This document shows positions 46,885 to 56,533 of a stretch of 64,000 bases of DNA, in pieces (position 1 is the stretch's first letter; each line of letters starts with the position of its first letter). The notes under the pieces are model-generated. The model made no database searches. It was not told the origin of the DNA and saw only the letters and a list, made by a program, of their open reading frames with translations. Both the position numbers and the translations under genes were made by a program. This stretch comes from Liolophura sinensis (Eukaryota > Mollusca > Polyplacophora > Chitonida > Chitonidae): NCBI RefSeq assembly GCF_032854445.1, contig NC_088302.1, forward strand, positions 26,439,080 to 26,503,079, read 5' to 3'.

Positions 46885-48233
46885 TCTCGATGTGCAGCTT
46901 TGCGTCCATGATCACATAGAGATATACGTTCAACACGCCGGGCTCCTCTCTCTCTTTTGTCACCTGTATCGTAATCCCCTCGCTGGCGTTCAGAACGCGC
47001 CTCGCACTGCCATGCAACTCGTCATCGTCGCTTGGCCGAAGGTCAAGCCAGAAGGCGTGCTTGTGCGTCAAGAACTCTTCCAAGGAGACGTCTGCCAGGC
47101 CTAAGTCTTTAACGACCCTGGCCACCTCAGGGTCCCGCTTTCGTAGGGGTGAGCTGGCGAAGAACCTGCTGGTACGCCCGCATGCCCTGGCTGTACAGCT
47201 GATTGGGGACCCCTTCTATTGTGACTTCTACTTTGGTGATCTTCGGGTTGTAGAAGGATTCCGACCTCCTATTCCACGGGGTTCCTTTAGTCTCGAACAG
47301 CATGAGGATGCCCTTCACTGCTCTCGCAGGCGTGTTCCAGAGAGTATCAGACTTGTCCTTTACAAACTTTCGGTGGCGGAGGACGCGATCATACAGAATG
47401 GAGACGCCCCCGGCAAACTGGGTGCGGACCTGTCTAGCGAGCTCCTCTTCGGTGACCATATCGAGCTCCAGGCTGATGTTGTCGATGGTGTAAGTCGCGT
47501 CGGCACCGTCTGTTGTCTGGATGACCCGACTGTCTTTTCGCGAGCAGACAAGGTGGGTGGCTTTATTCCACTGCAAAGATCGGCACTCGTTCAACGAATG
47601 CCTGGAGGAGAACCACATCATCGAGGCCGAGAGCGAAAAGGCAGAGGTTGAACGTTAGTTCGTACTCCAGTCGGTCTGCCAAGGCACTCTGGTAGAATGG
47701 CATGTGGCTATCTAGAAGCTCAAAGTCTAGCGGGATGTGGAACCGGCTGCTAAAGGCGCGAGCGATGGCTTTTTCTCCAGTATCGTCGCCACTTGTGTCC
47801 TCCGCTTCGACTCGAAGTTTAAGAAATGTTTTCGCTGCCGATGCCTTGGTAGGACGCATTCCGCCGTTCGTTTTTGGTCAGCCAAAAGTCGCCGTAGCAA
47901 TAAAACACATCACAGTCGTCGATGGACATTACCTCATTCCCGCTGATTCTGATCGTGGTTTTCTTGACTACTGCGCGTCCGAGATTCCTGACCACTGTGG
48001 CGTTCGGGTCGGATGAATTGATCGTGATCAGAAGGACCTTCAGAAGGCCAAGCGCACGGTATCGGGCACAATGATGTCATTTGCGCCGAGGTTGGGGAAG
48101 CGGACCAAGAGTTGTTGATTCTGGTCGATCGTACTCGGGTTGTTGGTGACGACCAAGGACTGCCGTACACCTTGTACCCCCGAGGCTTACGGAGTGTTCT
48201 GAAAGGGTTTAGCCTGCGTCCGTATGCATCCAT
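46856..48233 (-). pseudogene. Major capsid protein (Polinton MCP, double jelly roll), degenerate
   Basis: The shell protein of the predicted virus-like particle. Starts MDAYGRRLNPFRTLRKPRGY at 48233. Family-like segments follow in changing frames: QLLVRFPNLGANDIIVP, KKTTIRISGNEVMSIDD, RFHIPLDFELLDSHMPFYQ, SALADRLEYELTF, then DATYTIDNISLELDMVT, KITKVEVTIEGVPNQLYSQG and HAFWLDLRPSDDDELHGSAR to the end at 46856. Breaks: frame changes near 48155, 48035 (with a TGA), 47830 and 47180, and insertion of a 114-bp inverted ATPase fragment at 47536-47649. At least five lesions, so no shell protein can be made. Its start lies 45 bp from the divergent gene at 48278. Confidence 0.93.
47536..47649 (+). repeat. 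114-bp inverted copy of ATPase sequence inside the capsid gene
   Basis: These 114 bp read on the plus strand exactly as the minus-strand ATPase sequence at 46351-46464 (I found no mismatch by eye). On the plus strand it translates as part of the ATPase (HSFNECLEENHIIEAESEKA). In the capsid gene it falls between LEYELTF and the ATYTIDN region. Its lack of divergence, next to genes with many lesions, points to a late event or an assembly error. Confidence 0.93.
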
Positions 48234-48277
48234 TGTGTGTATTGAAGGTATACCTTGCAATGTTCAATACGAGGATT

Positions 48278-49562
48278 ATGGCAGACTTCGACTTTGATAA
48301 TCCGGCGTTCGACGACGCCCAAGAGGACAACAACATCGACAACGAACAGACCCCTCTCCTTGCAGGTGATGATGTTCCCGAGCAACAAAGTCGGGGTGCG
48401 GCCGCCAGAAACCTTCAACAAGGGCTGACGCAGGCCTCAGTGAATGATTATTACGATGCTTTGGCGAAGGTGGATCCCAGCCTTACCCCACTCTTTCGCG
48501 ATTACACGAAGTTTAAGGTTGTCCAAGGGCGTCTGCGACTCGCGGCCCACCCCACACTGGACATCATCAACAAACAAACAGGTGAACCGCTAGACCTCTC
48601 AACAGTCGCCAATAAAGGAGGGGTTAATGTTGTTAGGGGGGAAGGGGAGCTGGGCTTTATAGACTGGAAAAGAAAAGAACAGACATCGCTGCATCAGGCA
48701 GCAGTCGCAGCCCTGGAGACAGCGAGTTCAGAACTCGGTACAGCGGCCGGCGAGGCAGATACCTTGGAGCTGGAGGATTTAAGCCAATCAGCGAAAAAGG
48801 CCGCTGATGCTGTCCACACACTGGAAACAAGCTTGACGGATAGTGAGATCGGGTGGGCTCTTGAAACGATAAACGACCCTCCCCTTCCCATGCGAGAACT
48901 TCTGGGGCTTGACAAGGCACTGCAGACCTCGGAAGGCGAACACGCGAATAACCTCGCCAAGCTGTCAAGTCTCGATAAGGACATCGCAAAAGAAAAACGG
49001 AAGTTGGGAGGCCCCTGATGAATTCTCCCGGGGCCGGATCGAAGACCGGATAAGGAATCTCGAGGGCGAGAGGGTGGCCCGGCTCGAAGCAGCCTCTTTA
49101 ACGGCCGAAGCCCTGCGCACGCAAATACGCCGCATCAAGCAGACGGTCGATCGCATCCTACACAAGGATTCCAGTCTGGCCGAGCGCGTCCGCACCGTGG
49201 TCTCCATTCTGACGGCAGTTGGGATGGCGATCTCGACACTGGGGCTAGCGATAAAGTTGGCGCTGACTGGCGGGCCCGGTGGGGGCATCCAGCCAACACC
49301 ACCTCCATCCGACGGGCGTGGTCTTAAAGACTAGGCGAAAAAGCATCTCCAGTCCCTGGCCCGCGCCCTTGGCAAGCTGGCTGGGAAGGCTGCCGCTGCG
49401 ATTCCGGGTATTATTGGCAGTATCGTGTCCTGGCTACTGAACCTTCTCGGGAAAGCGGCTGGGTGGCTGGCCGATAATGTCTGGGCTCTAGTCGTCGCAG
49501 TAGGTGGCCTAACGCTCGTGGCTGTTCGCAAGTATTTAACGCATGGACCACAGCAGCAGTAA
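48278..49562 (+). pseudogene. Conserved Polinton coiled-coil/membrane protein, frameshift plus stop
   Basis: Starts MADFDFDNPAFDDAQEDNNI at 48278; the open frame upstream is the reverse of the capsid start and is not used. An acidic N-terminus, a domain with DYYDALAKVDPSLTPLF and LRLAAHPTLDIINKQTGEPL, then long helices (residues about 140-330: LGLDKALQTSEGEHANNLAK, ERVARLEAASLTAEALRTQI) and hydrophobic helices near the end (SILTAVGMAISTLGLAIKLA; IIGSIVSWLLNLLGKAAGWL; ALVVAVGGLTLVAVRKYL). Frame change near 49010 and TAG at 49332-49334 in place of a likely Trp codon. The family recurs beside the capsid gene in Polintons, and a minor particle or membrane role is inference. Full frame about 428 residues. 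Confidence 0.85.
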
Positions 49563-50777
49563 GCCGATACCAACCCCAGCGACGACGATGGCTGTCTTCT
49601 CCGCATCGTGATTCTTTTGCTTTGGAAATAGGGGTTCTTGTTTGCCTCCGGCGGCAGCAACATGCTGAACGCGCACGGTGGGTGGTGGGACGCTTTCTTG
49701 TGGCTCAACGAGGACCGCGCGTAGCTTCTGGTCCTCTGTGGCCACGACGATTTTGTTGTTGTAGTTCGCCACATGGCCGATCTGCAGAAGCATGTCGCTG
49801 GGGGCCATATATAGGCCTATGCCATACACAAAGTCTACAGCGCTCCCGGCATACTGTAGCACGTCCTGGTAGCGTTTGATAGCAGACGGAAGGTCGATCG
49901 GAGAGGAAATAGCGTCTTCAACGTTCGCGGCAAACTGTTTTTGCGCGTCGAAGGCTGTGCCCGTGCCTACAATACGCGCCCTTGTTTGCGCATGGGCGCG
50001 TAGAATAGCCCACACGTATGTCCGGATGGAATCGTTTAGGCGCTTTACGCCCGGCTGCGTGAATCCTTGGGATGTGTCGACAATGAACGACCCCCAAGCC
50101 TCCTCGGCGTCCTGCTCGATGTAGTCGACGTGGAGCGCTGTAGGCTTTCTAGAGAACGACATCCTGCTCGGATCGAAGGCCCCATGGCCAATGGGGCTGT
50201 AGCCCGTTCTCGTGACATAGTAATATGCCACTCCGAGGCCGTGATTCACCCCACTGCGCCTCCAGTCTGTGTGCGTATCTACGTGGAACTCCCTACAAAT
50301 CCTCTCATAGGCCCTCTTGTCGTAGGGGTTTTTGAATGTCGCCCACGCTCTATCTTGCGGCAGGGGGGCCTGGATCTATTCCAAGACCCGCCTAACTTGG
50401 TAATACACATAGAACGTGTACAGGGCCCTTATTCGTTGGTCGGGGGCGAGAAGATGGTCTTTTGCAGAGACGCCACAGCCCGTGGTTGCGCACCAGACCG
50501 CGAAGTTCACTTGGTTCTGCCAGAATTGCATAGGATTGGTCTTCCAGGCCCAAACAATGTCATTGCTGGTTATCTTTGGCAGCCGGTACTTGGCCAACAC
50601 ATCTGTGAACTGGACTGGAAAGGCCTTCTTTTCATCGATGTAGATGTCAAATCGCGTGAGCTGCTCTGCGTGGGTTTGGATACTATGAAATGCCCCGGCC
50701 TTGTAAGTGGCCTCTCTATTGAACCTGTACGCCTCGCTGTTTATCGTAGCTAAAATGTTTATCACATTGTCTGACAT
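49536..50777 (-). pseudogene. Conserved Polinton protein, about 413 residues, one premature stop
   Basis: Starts MSDNVINILATINSEAYRFN at 50777 and reads in one frame to 49536, broken only by TAG at 50376-50378, a likely Glu codon. The N-terminal half has FDIYIDEKKAFPVQFTDVLA and FWQNQVNFAVWCATTGCGVS. The middle has QGFTQPGVKRLNDSIRTYVW and FVYGIGLYMAPSDMLLQIG. A Pro-rich linker leads to a C-terminal membrane anchor (TAIVVAGVGIGLLLLWSMR). I recall the same architecture in other Polintons, but no activity is known to me. A single membrane anchor fits a particle-surface or entry-stage protein (inference). The first 23 bases overlap head-to-head with the start of the opposite gene at 50755. The 3' end overlaps the plus-strand gene end by 27 bp. 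Confidence 0.85.
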
Positions 50778-51414
50778 TCTAAATGGGGCACAGCACACGC
50801 TGCCTCATGCCCTTAACAACCTCGACGGCCGCCTTAAAACCGCTCTTTGCGAGATAATATTCTACCCAGCCTGGGTGAATATCCCCACCGGAGTAAGCTT
50901 CTTGCTTGAGGGCAAACGTGTTGAAGTGCCGACGGGCTACTACAATGTCAGTACGCTGGACAAGGACATATTCCGCCCGCATGGGATTTCTCTGGGATTG
51001 AATGAAGCCACGGGCCGCTTAGTCCTTACCCTCCCTAGAAATACCTTCATAATACTCCAAGAGCTAGCCCCCATCTTAGGGTTCTCCGACGGGATTGCGC
51101 CCATAGGGGGGACTATGGAGGGTGAAAATCTACCTAACTTGGCCCCACACAAAGAAGTCTTCGTCCATTCGGATCAACTGAGCACCTCAGAAAACGTGAG
51201 AATAACCTCAGATTTAGGTGGCGGTTCAACACTACTTCAGGCCGTCGCCATGACTGGTGAAGGGATAAACTGCGGGAAGACAGTCTCATTTCCCAACCCA
51301 CAGTACAAAGTCTTGCGCGCCGACTATATAACGCACTTGACCGTGGCACTTTTAGACAAAAACGGCAAGTATATTAATGTAGAGTACCTCAGTGCTACCC
51401 TAGAAATACAATGA
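50755..51414 (+). CDS. Conserved Polinton structural-type protein, 219 residues
   Basis: Starts MFITLSDILNGAQHTLPHAL at 50755; the open frame upstream to 50707 is antisense to the neighbouring gene. Intact. It is beta-rich by inspection, with alternating hydrophobic strands (KTALCEIIFYPAWVNIP, ISLGLNEATGRLVLTLPRN, FVHSDQLSTSENVRITSDLG, YITHLTVALLDKNGKYINVE). A beta-sandwich of this size next to the capsid genes could be the minor capsid (penton) protein of Polintons, but I cannot verify the fold from the sequence. Its TGA overlaps the next ATG as ATGA at 51411-51414, a translational-coupling-like arrangement. Confidence 0.7.
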   Translation: MFITLSDILNGAQHTLPHALNNLDGRLKTALCEIIFYPAWVNIPTGVSFLLEGKRVEVPTGYYNVSTLDKDIFRPHGISLGLNEATGRLVLTLPRNTFIILQELAPILGFSDGIAPIGGTMEGENLPNLAPHKEVFVHSDQLSTSENVRITSDLGGGSTLLQAVAMTGEGINCGKTVSFPNPQYKVLRADYITHLTVALLDKNGKYINVEYLSATLEIQ

Positions 51415-52255
51415 GTATGGTGTACGCAGCCGGTTCCAGGTCTGCGTGCCTGTCTTTAAGCGACTTGGCAGATGTGTCGGAGTTCGAACTTCAAGGCCAG
51501 GAAGGTAAAATCTACGCCTTCGAGTTTCAAAGTGGCAAGTACAGCCACAAAAAGATTACGGGGGGGGGGGGGGGCAAGCAGAAACTGCCACGTTTGCTTC
51601 CCTTCAAGATGTCTCATCCTCTGTAGAGCAAGAGCGCAGGTCGCCTTCTGAGGTGATTGAAGAACAAAAACTCTCATTAATTCGCTTTCAAGACCACTTT
51701 GTTCTTGCCAGAGCTTGCGACCCCAATTGGTTTATAGATGTGAAGGTGACCCCGATGACGTTCCAGGCCGATATAACCAAGGTGAAAAAAGTTTTCAACT
51801 CCGGAACCTCTTTCGTGTCGTGGGTACCAGTCAGCAAGTGTTATCTAGCTAAGGGTGTAAGAGGTGTCTTACCACTATCTGCGGGCGAAGGTGTAGATTC
51901 TGCACTTCTTACTGGGCAAACAAGTATATCTTTGTCCATGATAGAAATAAACCCTGGATCTATACTTATCTTCAACATCATACTTGGCGCGGCCTCTCAG
52001 CGCCCTTCCTCCTTGATTACCGGTGTGAGACTAAAGTGGCCTGCAGAGCACAATGGAAAGGAGCTCAGACTTATGATCAAATTACCGGCCCAGGGCGACC
52101 CAGTCATCCGGAGCTCTCTCGAGGATATACGGGTCTTTGTAGGGAGCGATGCCAAACTCGATTACATCTATTTAGAGTCCGGTATAAAACTTATAAGCTT
52201 TCGTGTTAGTATTCCCGATGACGATTTAGAGCTTACCGACGTTTTTGATTCGTAG
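51411..52255 (+). pseudogene. Polinton gene, about 281 codons, frame broken at a G15 run
   Basis: Begins MSMVYAAGSRSACLSLSDLA at 51411. A run of 15 G at 51560-51574 is followed by a stop in the incoming frame at 51624. The frame that continues is open from the G run (ETATFASLQDVSSSVEQERR) through SLIRFQDHFVLARACDPNWF, a beta-rich region (SLSMIEINPGSILIFNIILG) and IRVFVGSDAKLDYIYLESGI to TAG at 52255. One length change in the run would restore a single frame, so this may be slippage, a sequencing error or a real break. I do not recognise the family. Position after the 219-residue gene suggests a particle protein. A second start inside the downstream part is possible. Confidence 0.72.
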
Positions 52256-52265
52256 GACGGACAAT

Positions 52266-52929
52266 ATGGGACGACTGTACCCAGCGATCACGAATGAAGA
52301 GCCGACGGATGACCATCCCTTGACCCCGACCGCGCTGATGGCTGAAAACCCCCCGGAGGGCGTGGCGCATGCCCATCGACTGCAGTATATCAGCGAAATA
52401 CAGAGGCAGCTTGAATCTGAGCGAGATCTCCGCCGGGCCCTGTACAAAAAGTACCGGCGCGGTGTCTTAGCCGCCGAGGCCCTTGATTCGGCCATGCTTA
52501 CGGCCGGTTTGGGACTAGGGGTTGCAGGCGTGGGACTACTCACAACAATAATTGCAGCCCCTGCTGTCTTGGCCACGGAAGCTGCGGTCCTAGCTTACGG
52601 TGTCTTAAATATCGCCGGAAAATTCGTTAGCCGCCGACTTCACGCAAAGGCCAAGAAGCATAACGATATACGGCTGTTGGCTGAGGCTAAACTTAACAGC
52701 ATCCGTGCGCAGGTATCTACGGCATTATCTGATGGTGTTATTTCGGACGTAGAGTTCAAGCAAGTCGTTCAGGAGCTCAAGAACTACTCTGATCTGAAGC
52801 AGGAGATACGCGCTAAGTCTCGTAAGGCATTCAACGCCCTAGAGATCGATGAAAGCACGAAAAAAACAGCTTATAGATCGCGGCCGAAAACTAGCTCGGC
52901 AAGAGCTGAAAAATGCTCTTTCCGAATGA
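52266..52929 (+). pseudogene. Conserved Polinton membrane protein, about 220 residues, 3' frameshift
   Basis: Start taken at ATG 52266 (MGRLYPAITNEEPTDDHPLT); an in-frame ATG at 52245 overlaps the previous gene. A helical region (RLQYISEIQRQLESERDLRR) and two hydrophobic helices follow (AMLTAGLGLGVAGVGLLTTI and AAVLAYGVLNIAGKFVSRRL), then a charged helical end (SDGVISDVEFKQVVQELKNY). At an A7 run (52860-52866) the incoming frame goes into unrelated sequence up to 53015, while the neighbouring frame continues with a family-like basic helix (KQLIDRGRKLARQELKNALS) to TGA at 52927-52929. So one base was probably gained or lost in the run. Likely a particle membrane protein (inference); function unknown. 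Confidence 0.75.
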
Positions 52930-53454
52930 TGTTCTTGGGAGGTGCCCAGGGGGAACTTGTTACACTACTTCACATGCAGCGGAACCAAATCAGAATACAG
53001 TATACATCGCTCTGAGACTGAGAACGGGCAAAATTATCAACACTGAATCTGTGACTGTCACTCACTAAAAGAGTAGTGGCACCATACGTTTTGAGCACCT
53101 AAGTCACAGTAGGTAGAAATAAACTTTGTAAAATACAAAAAACAAGAAACAATTCAAATACATGTACTATCTATGTCGAGAAATTAACTCTGGGCACAGT
53201 AGTGCATGTCAAACATCATTTCTGTCATCTGAATACATATATGAATACACTTTGTAAACTTACATGTTAGAAAAATATTCACAATCTAGTATACATACAT
53301 ATAATATTAATACACTTTGAAACAGTATACTGGTCTGTGGGCTGGGACTCGCCGTAAAAAAAAAATTACCCGTCAAAAATACCCCCTTTGGCTGGATTGC
53401 CCGTCCAGTTGGACGGGTGTCTGGCTAGCCTGGTGCCCGGGGGTAAAAAAAAAT

Positions 53455-53545
53455 TCTGCCCAGTGTGGGGTTCGAACCCATGGTCCAAAAAAGCAAAAGG
53501 CCTGGTTTATACCTCAGCCTGTTACCAATTAATCACCACCCTAAC
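53455..53545 (-). mobile_element. tRNA-like segment, probable SINE head, inside the Polinton
   Basis: On the minus strand an A-box-like TTAATTGGTAAC lies at about 53521-53532 and a perfect B box GGGTTCGAACCC at about 53468-53479. They are about 45 bp apart, the spacing of a tRNA gene. The T-arm pairs only partly and an acceptor stem is not evident, so a tRNA-derived SINE or tRNA relic is more likely than a working tRNA gene. Confidence 0.5.
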
Positions 53546-53754
53546 GGCGGTCTCCGGATTTTTTGCGCTAGCGACCCACCGTTAGGGGGGTTAATTGGGG
53601 CTGATACATCCCACTACCTTTGGGCCATCTACAATACCCCTTGGTAAGGTCTCTCTGCCCCCGAAACTGTCGAAAGTTGCAGAGATTCCTTAGAAGTGCG
53701 TAGAGCCCGGCGCCATATTCAGGTAACGCATTCATATACTACATATACAGGAGA

Positions 53755-53880
53755 CCAAATCCGGATTTGAGCTAGCAAACATCCCCTTATACATGTAGTA
53801 CATGAATACGCCCCTTACACACAGCGCCTTTCCCACCTCTGTCAGCCGACTGAGCTATATCCCACGACCCACGAAACATA
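53755..53880 (-). mobile_element. Second tRNA-like segment in the Polinton right arm
   Basis: Minus strand: A-box-like TAGCTCAGTCGGC at 53845-53857 and B-box-like AGCTCAAATCC at 53763-53773. They are about 72 bp apart, longer than in a tRNA, with an ACATGTA palindrome between. It looks like a rearranged tRNA-derived SINE promoter and is too degraded for a tRNA gene. Confidence 0.45.
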
Positions 53881-54225
53881 GGCTAAATTGGAAAATCTGT
53901 CCCGCATAAACAAAATATTTCCAAATAATTCTCCTAAAAATACTGGATCTCATCAAACAAGACACGCTGAAAAAGGCTGTCACATTTATTTTTTATAAAA
54001 ATCCGTGGTTTAAGCCCTATAGTGGGGAGAAAATCATCTGAATCACCCTGTTGTGCAATACAGCCAGCCTATATATATAGACTATAATCCTTATGTATTA
54101 AATGCCAACTAGGTTGCCTCATATCAATGTGTGTGTGTGTAGGCGAGACTTGTAAATAAGCGTGTATGCCTTGGCTGGGGAGGCGCCTAAGGGGGGGGGG
54201 GGGTTATGGGGAAGCAGGGAAAGGG

Positions 54226-54386
54226 GGGTGGGGCCTCTATTTTGTTCTGGGGAGGGCCCGAAGGGGGGCGTGCGCCAGAACCTATAGTGTGTATACTAGA
54301 ACTTCTGGACCTCGCCGGGAATAGGGGCTGGGAGCCTCTATTTGCCAAATGGGGGGTGTGCCAGAACCAATAGTGTGTATACTACT
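54226..54386 (-). repeat. Right terminal inverted repeat of the Polinton
   Basis: Reverse complement of 39192-39351, from AAAATAGAGG-type sequence inward to TAGTGTGTATACTACT at the outer end. A few substitutions separate the two (CCATTTGGCAAATAGAGG is identical). It is preceded on the inside by G-rich low-complexity sequence. Confidence 0.95.
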
Positions 54387-56533
54387 GAGCTAGTTTGAAC
54401 TAACAGTGTTACCGTTAAATTAGGAATATATACCAGTCTAGGTCGATCTACATGTAAATCTTTATTTAATCTTCAACCATTGTAATTAAATGACTGATTT
54501 CCGTGGAAACAGTTGAATTTAGGAACCAATATTCTTCTATACTGAGCAGTGTTGATGGATTGAATGTTCTTGTGGCGGGATATCTGCATGATGTGATTGA
54601 CTGGGATTTCGCTCCAACGTTTAGTCAGCTTGCGCTCCATTTAAAAACCTGATGCAGTTGCCGCGGAAGTGTGTCACGCCTCACATCAAATACGTCTCCA
54701 TGGTTTCTATGATCATGGCAAACACTTATGTTCTTTATCATTTCGTCTGTCAATTTATCGTAAGCACAACGTCGATCTGATATTTCCTAGATCGCATGGG
54801 TACAACATTCCTTGTTGATGTTCAAAGCGAACGTCTGTATTGACAACCGGGACATATTTGACAAGGGCAGACAACTGTATCAGGTTTTGGCATTGGTTTC
54901 TGACGTTGGTTTCGGACCATCCTTGACCGAACTGAAATTTGACCAAACCAAAATGTTTTTTTACGTTTTTTTTCGGCTCATTTCTTTGACGGTGTATCAT
55001 AGATTTAAACATTTGTATTCAATATATACAACCTTTATTTTCATTTGCAATGTAACAGAATAAGACAAAGTCAAATCCACGCTTATTATATACTATAGAG
55101 TCCGATAAATACCTCGTGTAAGAAAGCTTGAATTAATTTACCGAATGTGACCACAGCAGACAACACACACAGTAACAATGATCTCCCACTAGGCCATACC
55201 ATGAAACGTTCAAGAAATACAACTATTATTCTGATTGGTATCTCAAACGTCTCATGTTTATTTTTACAATAGCATATTTACAAAACTATGGACAACAGTA
55301 AAAACACTTTATGACTAGGAAGTTTGAAGATCTGACTAAATGTCTTAATCAGTAAGAAACTCAGTTCTTTGTGCGACTTCCGTTATACGATTTGTATCCT
55401 GAGCTATAATACCCAAAAAACTGTACAATCAGAGGTTAAGAAAATTGTCGACAGCGATGACCAAGTGCTTACAGATCATTTGTCTTTAGAAAGCTATGGT
55501 AGTGCTTTAGACATCAGGATTAGCCTATATGGATTAGATAATCCATAGGTCTCATCTCAGAGTTCAAAGATTCGATTTACATTTTAAAAACTTTAATTTA
55601 AGTCAAAAAATATGAATGAAAGTGTTGAATGCAATGTATCTGGTGATGGTTACATTATATACGTATTTTCCTTCAGTCCGCTACCAAACAAAATCATGGA
55701 ATGAGTGAGCGAGTGCTTGGGTTTGACGTCGTACTTAACAATTTTTCTGTCATGTGACGACGAAGGAATCCTTAGAGTGCATGTAAGGTGCCTCCTTGTT
55801 GCAGGACGGATTTCCACCGCTCTTTTATCCAGTGCTGCTTCACTGAGACGCCTTACTGAAGGCAACTAAGCAGCCCCGCTGGAGCCATTATACTGATATG
55901 GGTCAACCAGTCTTTGCACTATCCCCTTCATGCTGAACAAAATCGTGGACATATGATTCGCATATTCATTGCGCTGCCGACACCGGGGCCAAAATATTTT
56001 GTACAACGGGAAGGAAAATAAATGGCAAAGGGAATGTAAAAAGTCCTTTATCATCCTTGCAAAGAATTGTAGCTAATTTTTAACAGTAAGCCTTCCAATA
56101 CCACATTTAACAAAGTCCATTACATAATATTGTGAAATTCTAGAGCCTATATATAATTGTTCACAGCAAACATAAACGTAAAAGTAGTTACATGCACTGA
56201 TGTGAACATCATACTAAAGCCAAAGCGATCACACGAGGTCAGCAGGGAAAAAAACGAAATCTAAACCACATATATGTCGGGTAACATCTATTGTTTGAAA
56301 ATTCTTCGCTAGTCCTTGCGCTCGCCAATTTTTGGCGGATTTCACTTTAACATTCCAAGCTAAGGGGTACCAATAATTGCTCATCATCCTCTGTATACTT
56401 TCTTATGCTCCAGGCCCAGAATCTGTCAAAAGTATCATTGGCTCCTACATGTGGCTTTTACCAGATAGTTTTTCGTGCTACTAATGTTGTGCTTCCACAG
56501 ATTTATCCGTACACTCACCAAAGCGCGTGTCCA
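54387..56533. other. Host intergenic DNA
   Basis: Starts with the interrupted half of the target repeat (to about 54500). No gene is supported. It includes a second-family SINE fragment at about 55700-55990 and otherwise AT-rich DNA. Confidence 0.6.
55700..55990. mobile_element. Second-family SINE-like fragment
   Basis: GCTTGGGTTTGACGTCGTAC followed by TGTCATGTGACGACGAAGGA, CTCCTTGTTGCAGGACGGAT and ATACTGATATGGGTCAACCA. Its first 70 bases resemble the pieces at 7.1, 33.8, 36.3 and 37.7 kb. The tRNA-related end is not preserved. Confidence 0.7.

Larger units (their letters stand above)
52930..54225. other. Right arm of the Polinton without genes
   Basis: About 1.3 kb between the last gene and the right terminal repeat. 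It is more AT-rich than the gene part and contains two tRNA-like segments (listed separately), A8-A9 runs and a G13 run near 54190. I see no reading frame of family type. It may be the place where a gene was lost or replaced by later insertions. Confidence 0.6.
39192..54386. mobile_element. Polinton/Maverick element, 15.2 kb, degenerate
   Basis: A self-synthesising virus-like DNA transposon. It is bounded by terminal inverted repeats that begin AGTAGTATACACAC and by a duplicated TGAGCT(A) string at 39186-39192 and 54386-54392. Polintons usually make a 6-bp duplication, and here the boundary is ambiguous by one or two bases. It carries the family hallmarks: protein-primed DNA polymerase B, retrovirus-type integrase, FtsK/HerA-type packaging ATPase and double-jelly-roll capsid protein, plus conserved genes of unknown role. 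GC content and codon use differ sharply from the AT-rich flanks. Several core genes carry frameshifts and stops and no protease gene was found, so it is a fossil. Length is at the lower end of the usual 15-20 kb. Confidence 0.97.

Noticed and set aside
47061-47651. 196-codon plus-strand frame across the capsid gene
   Set aside because: Antisense to the capsid gene. Its last part looks ATPase-like only because of the inverted 114-bp insert.
53388-53585. Possible working tRNA gene around the perfect B box
   Set aside because: No acceptor stem and only partial T-arm pairing, so it is treated as tRNA-derived relic or SINE.
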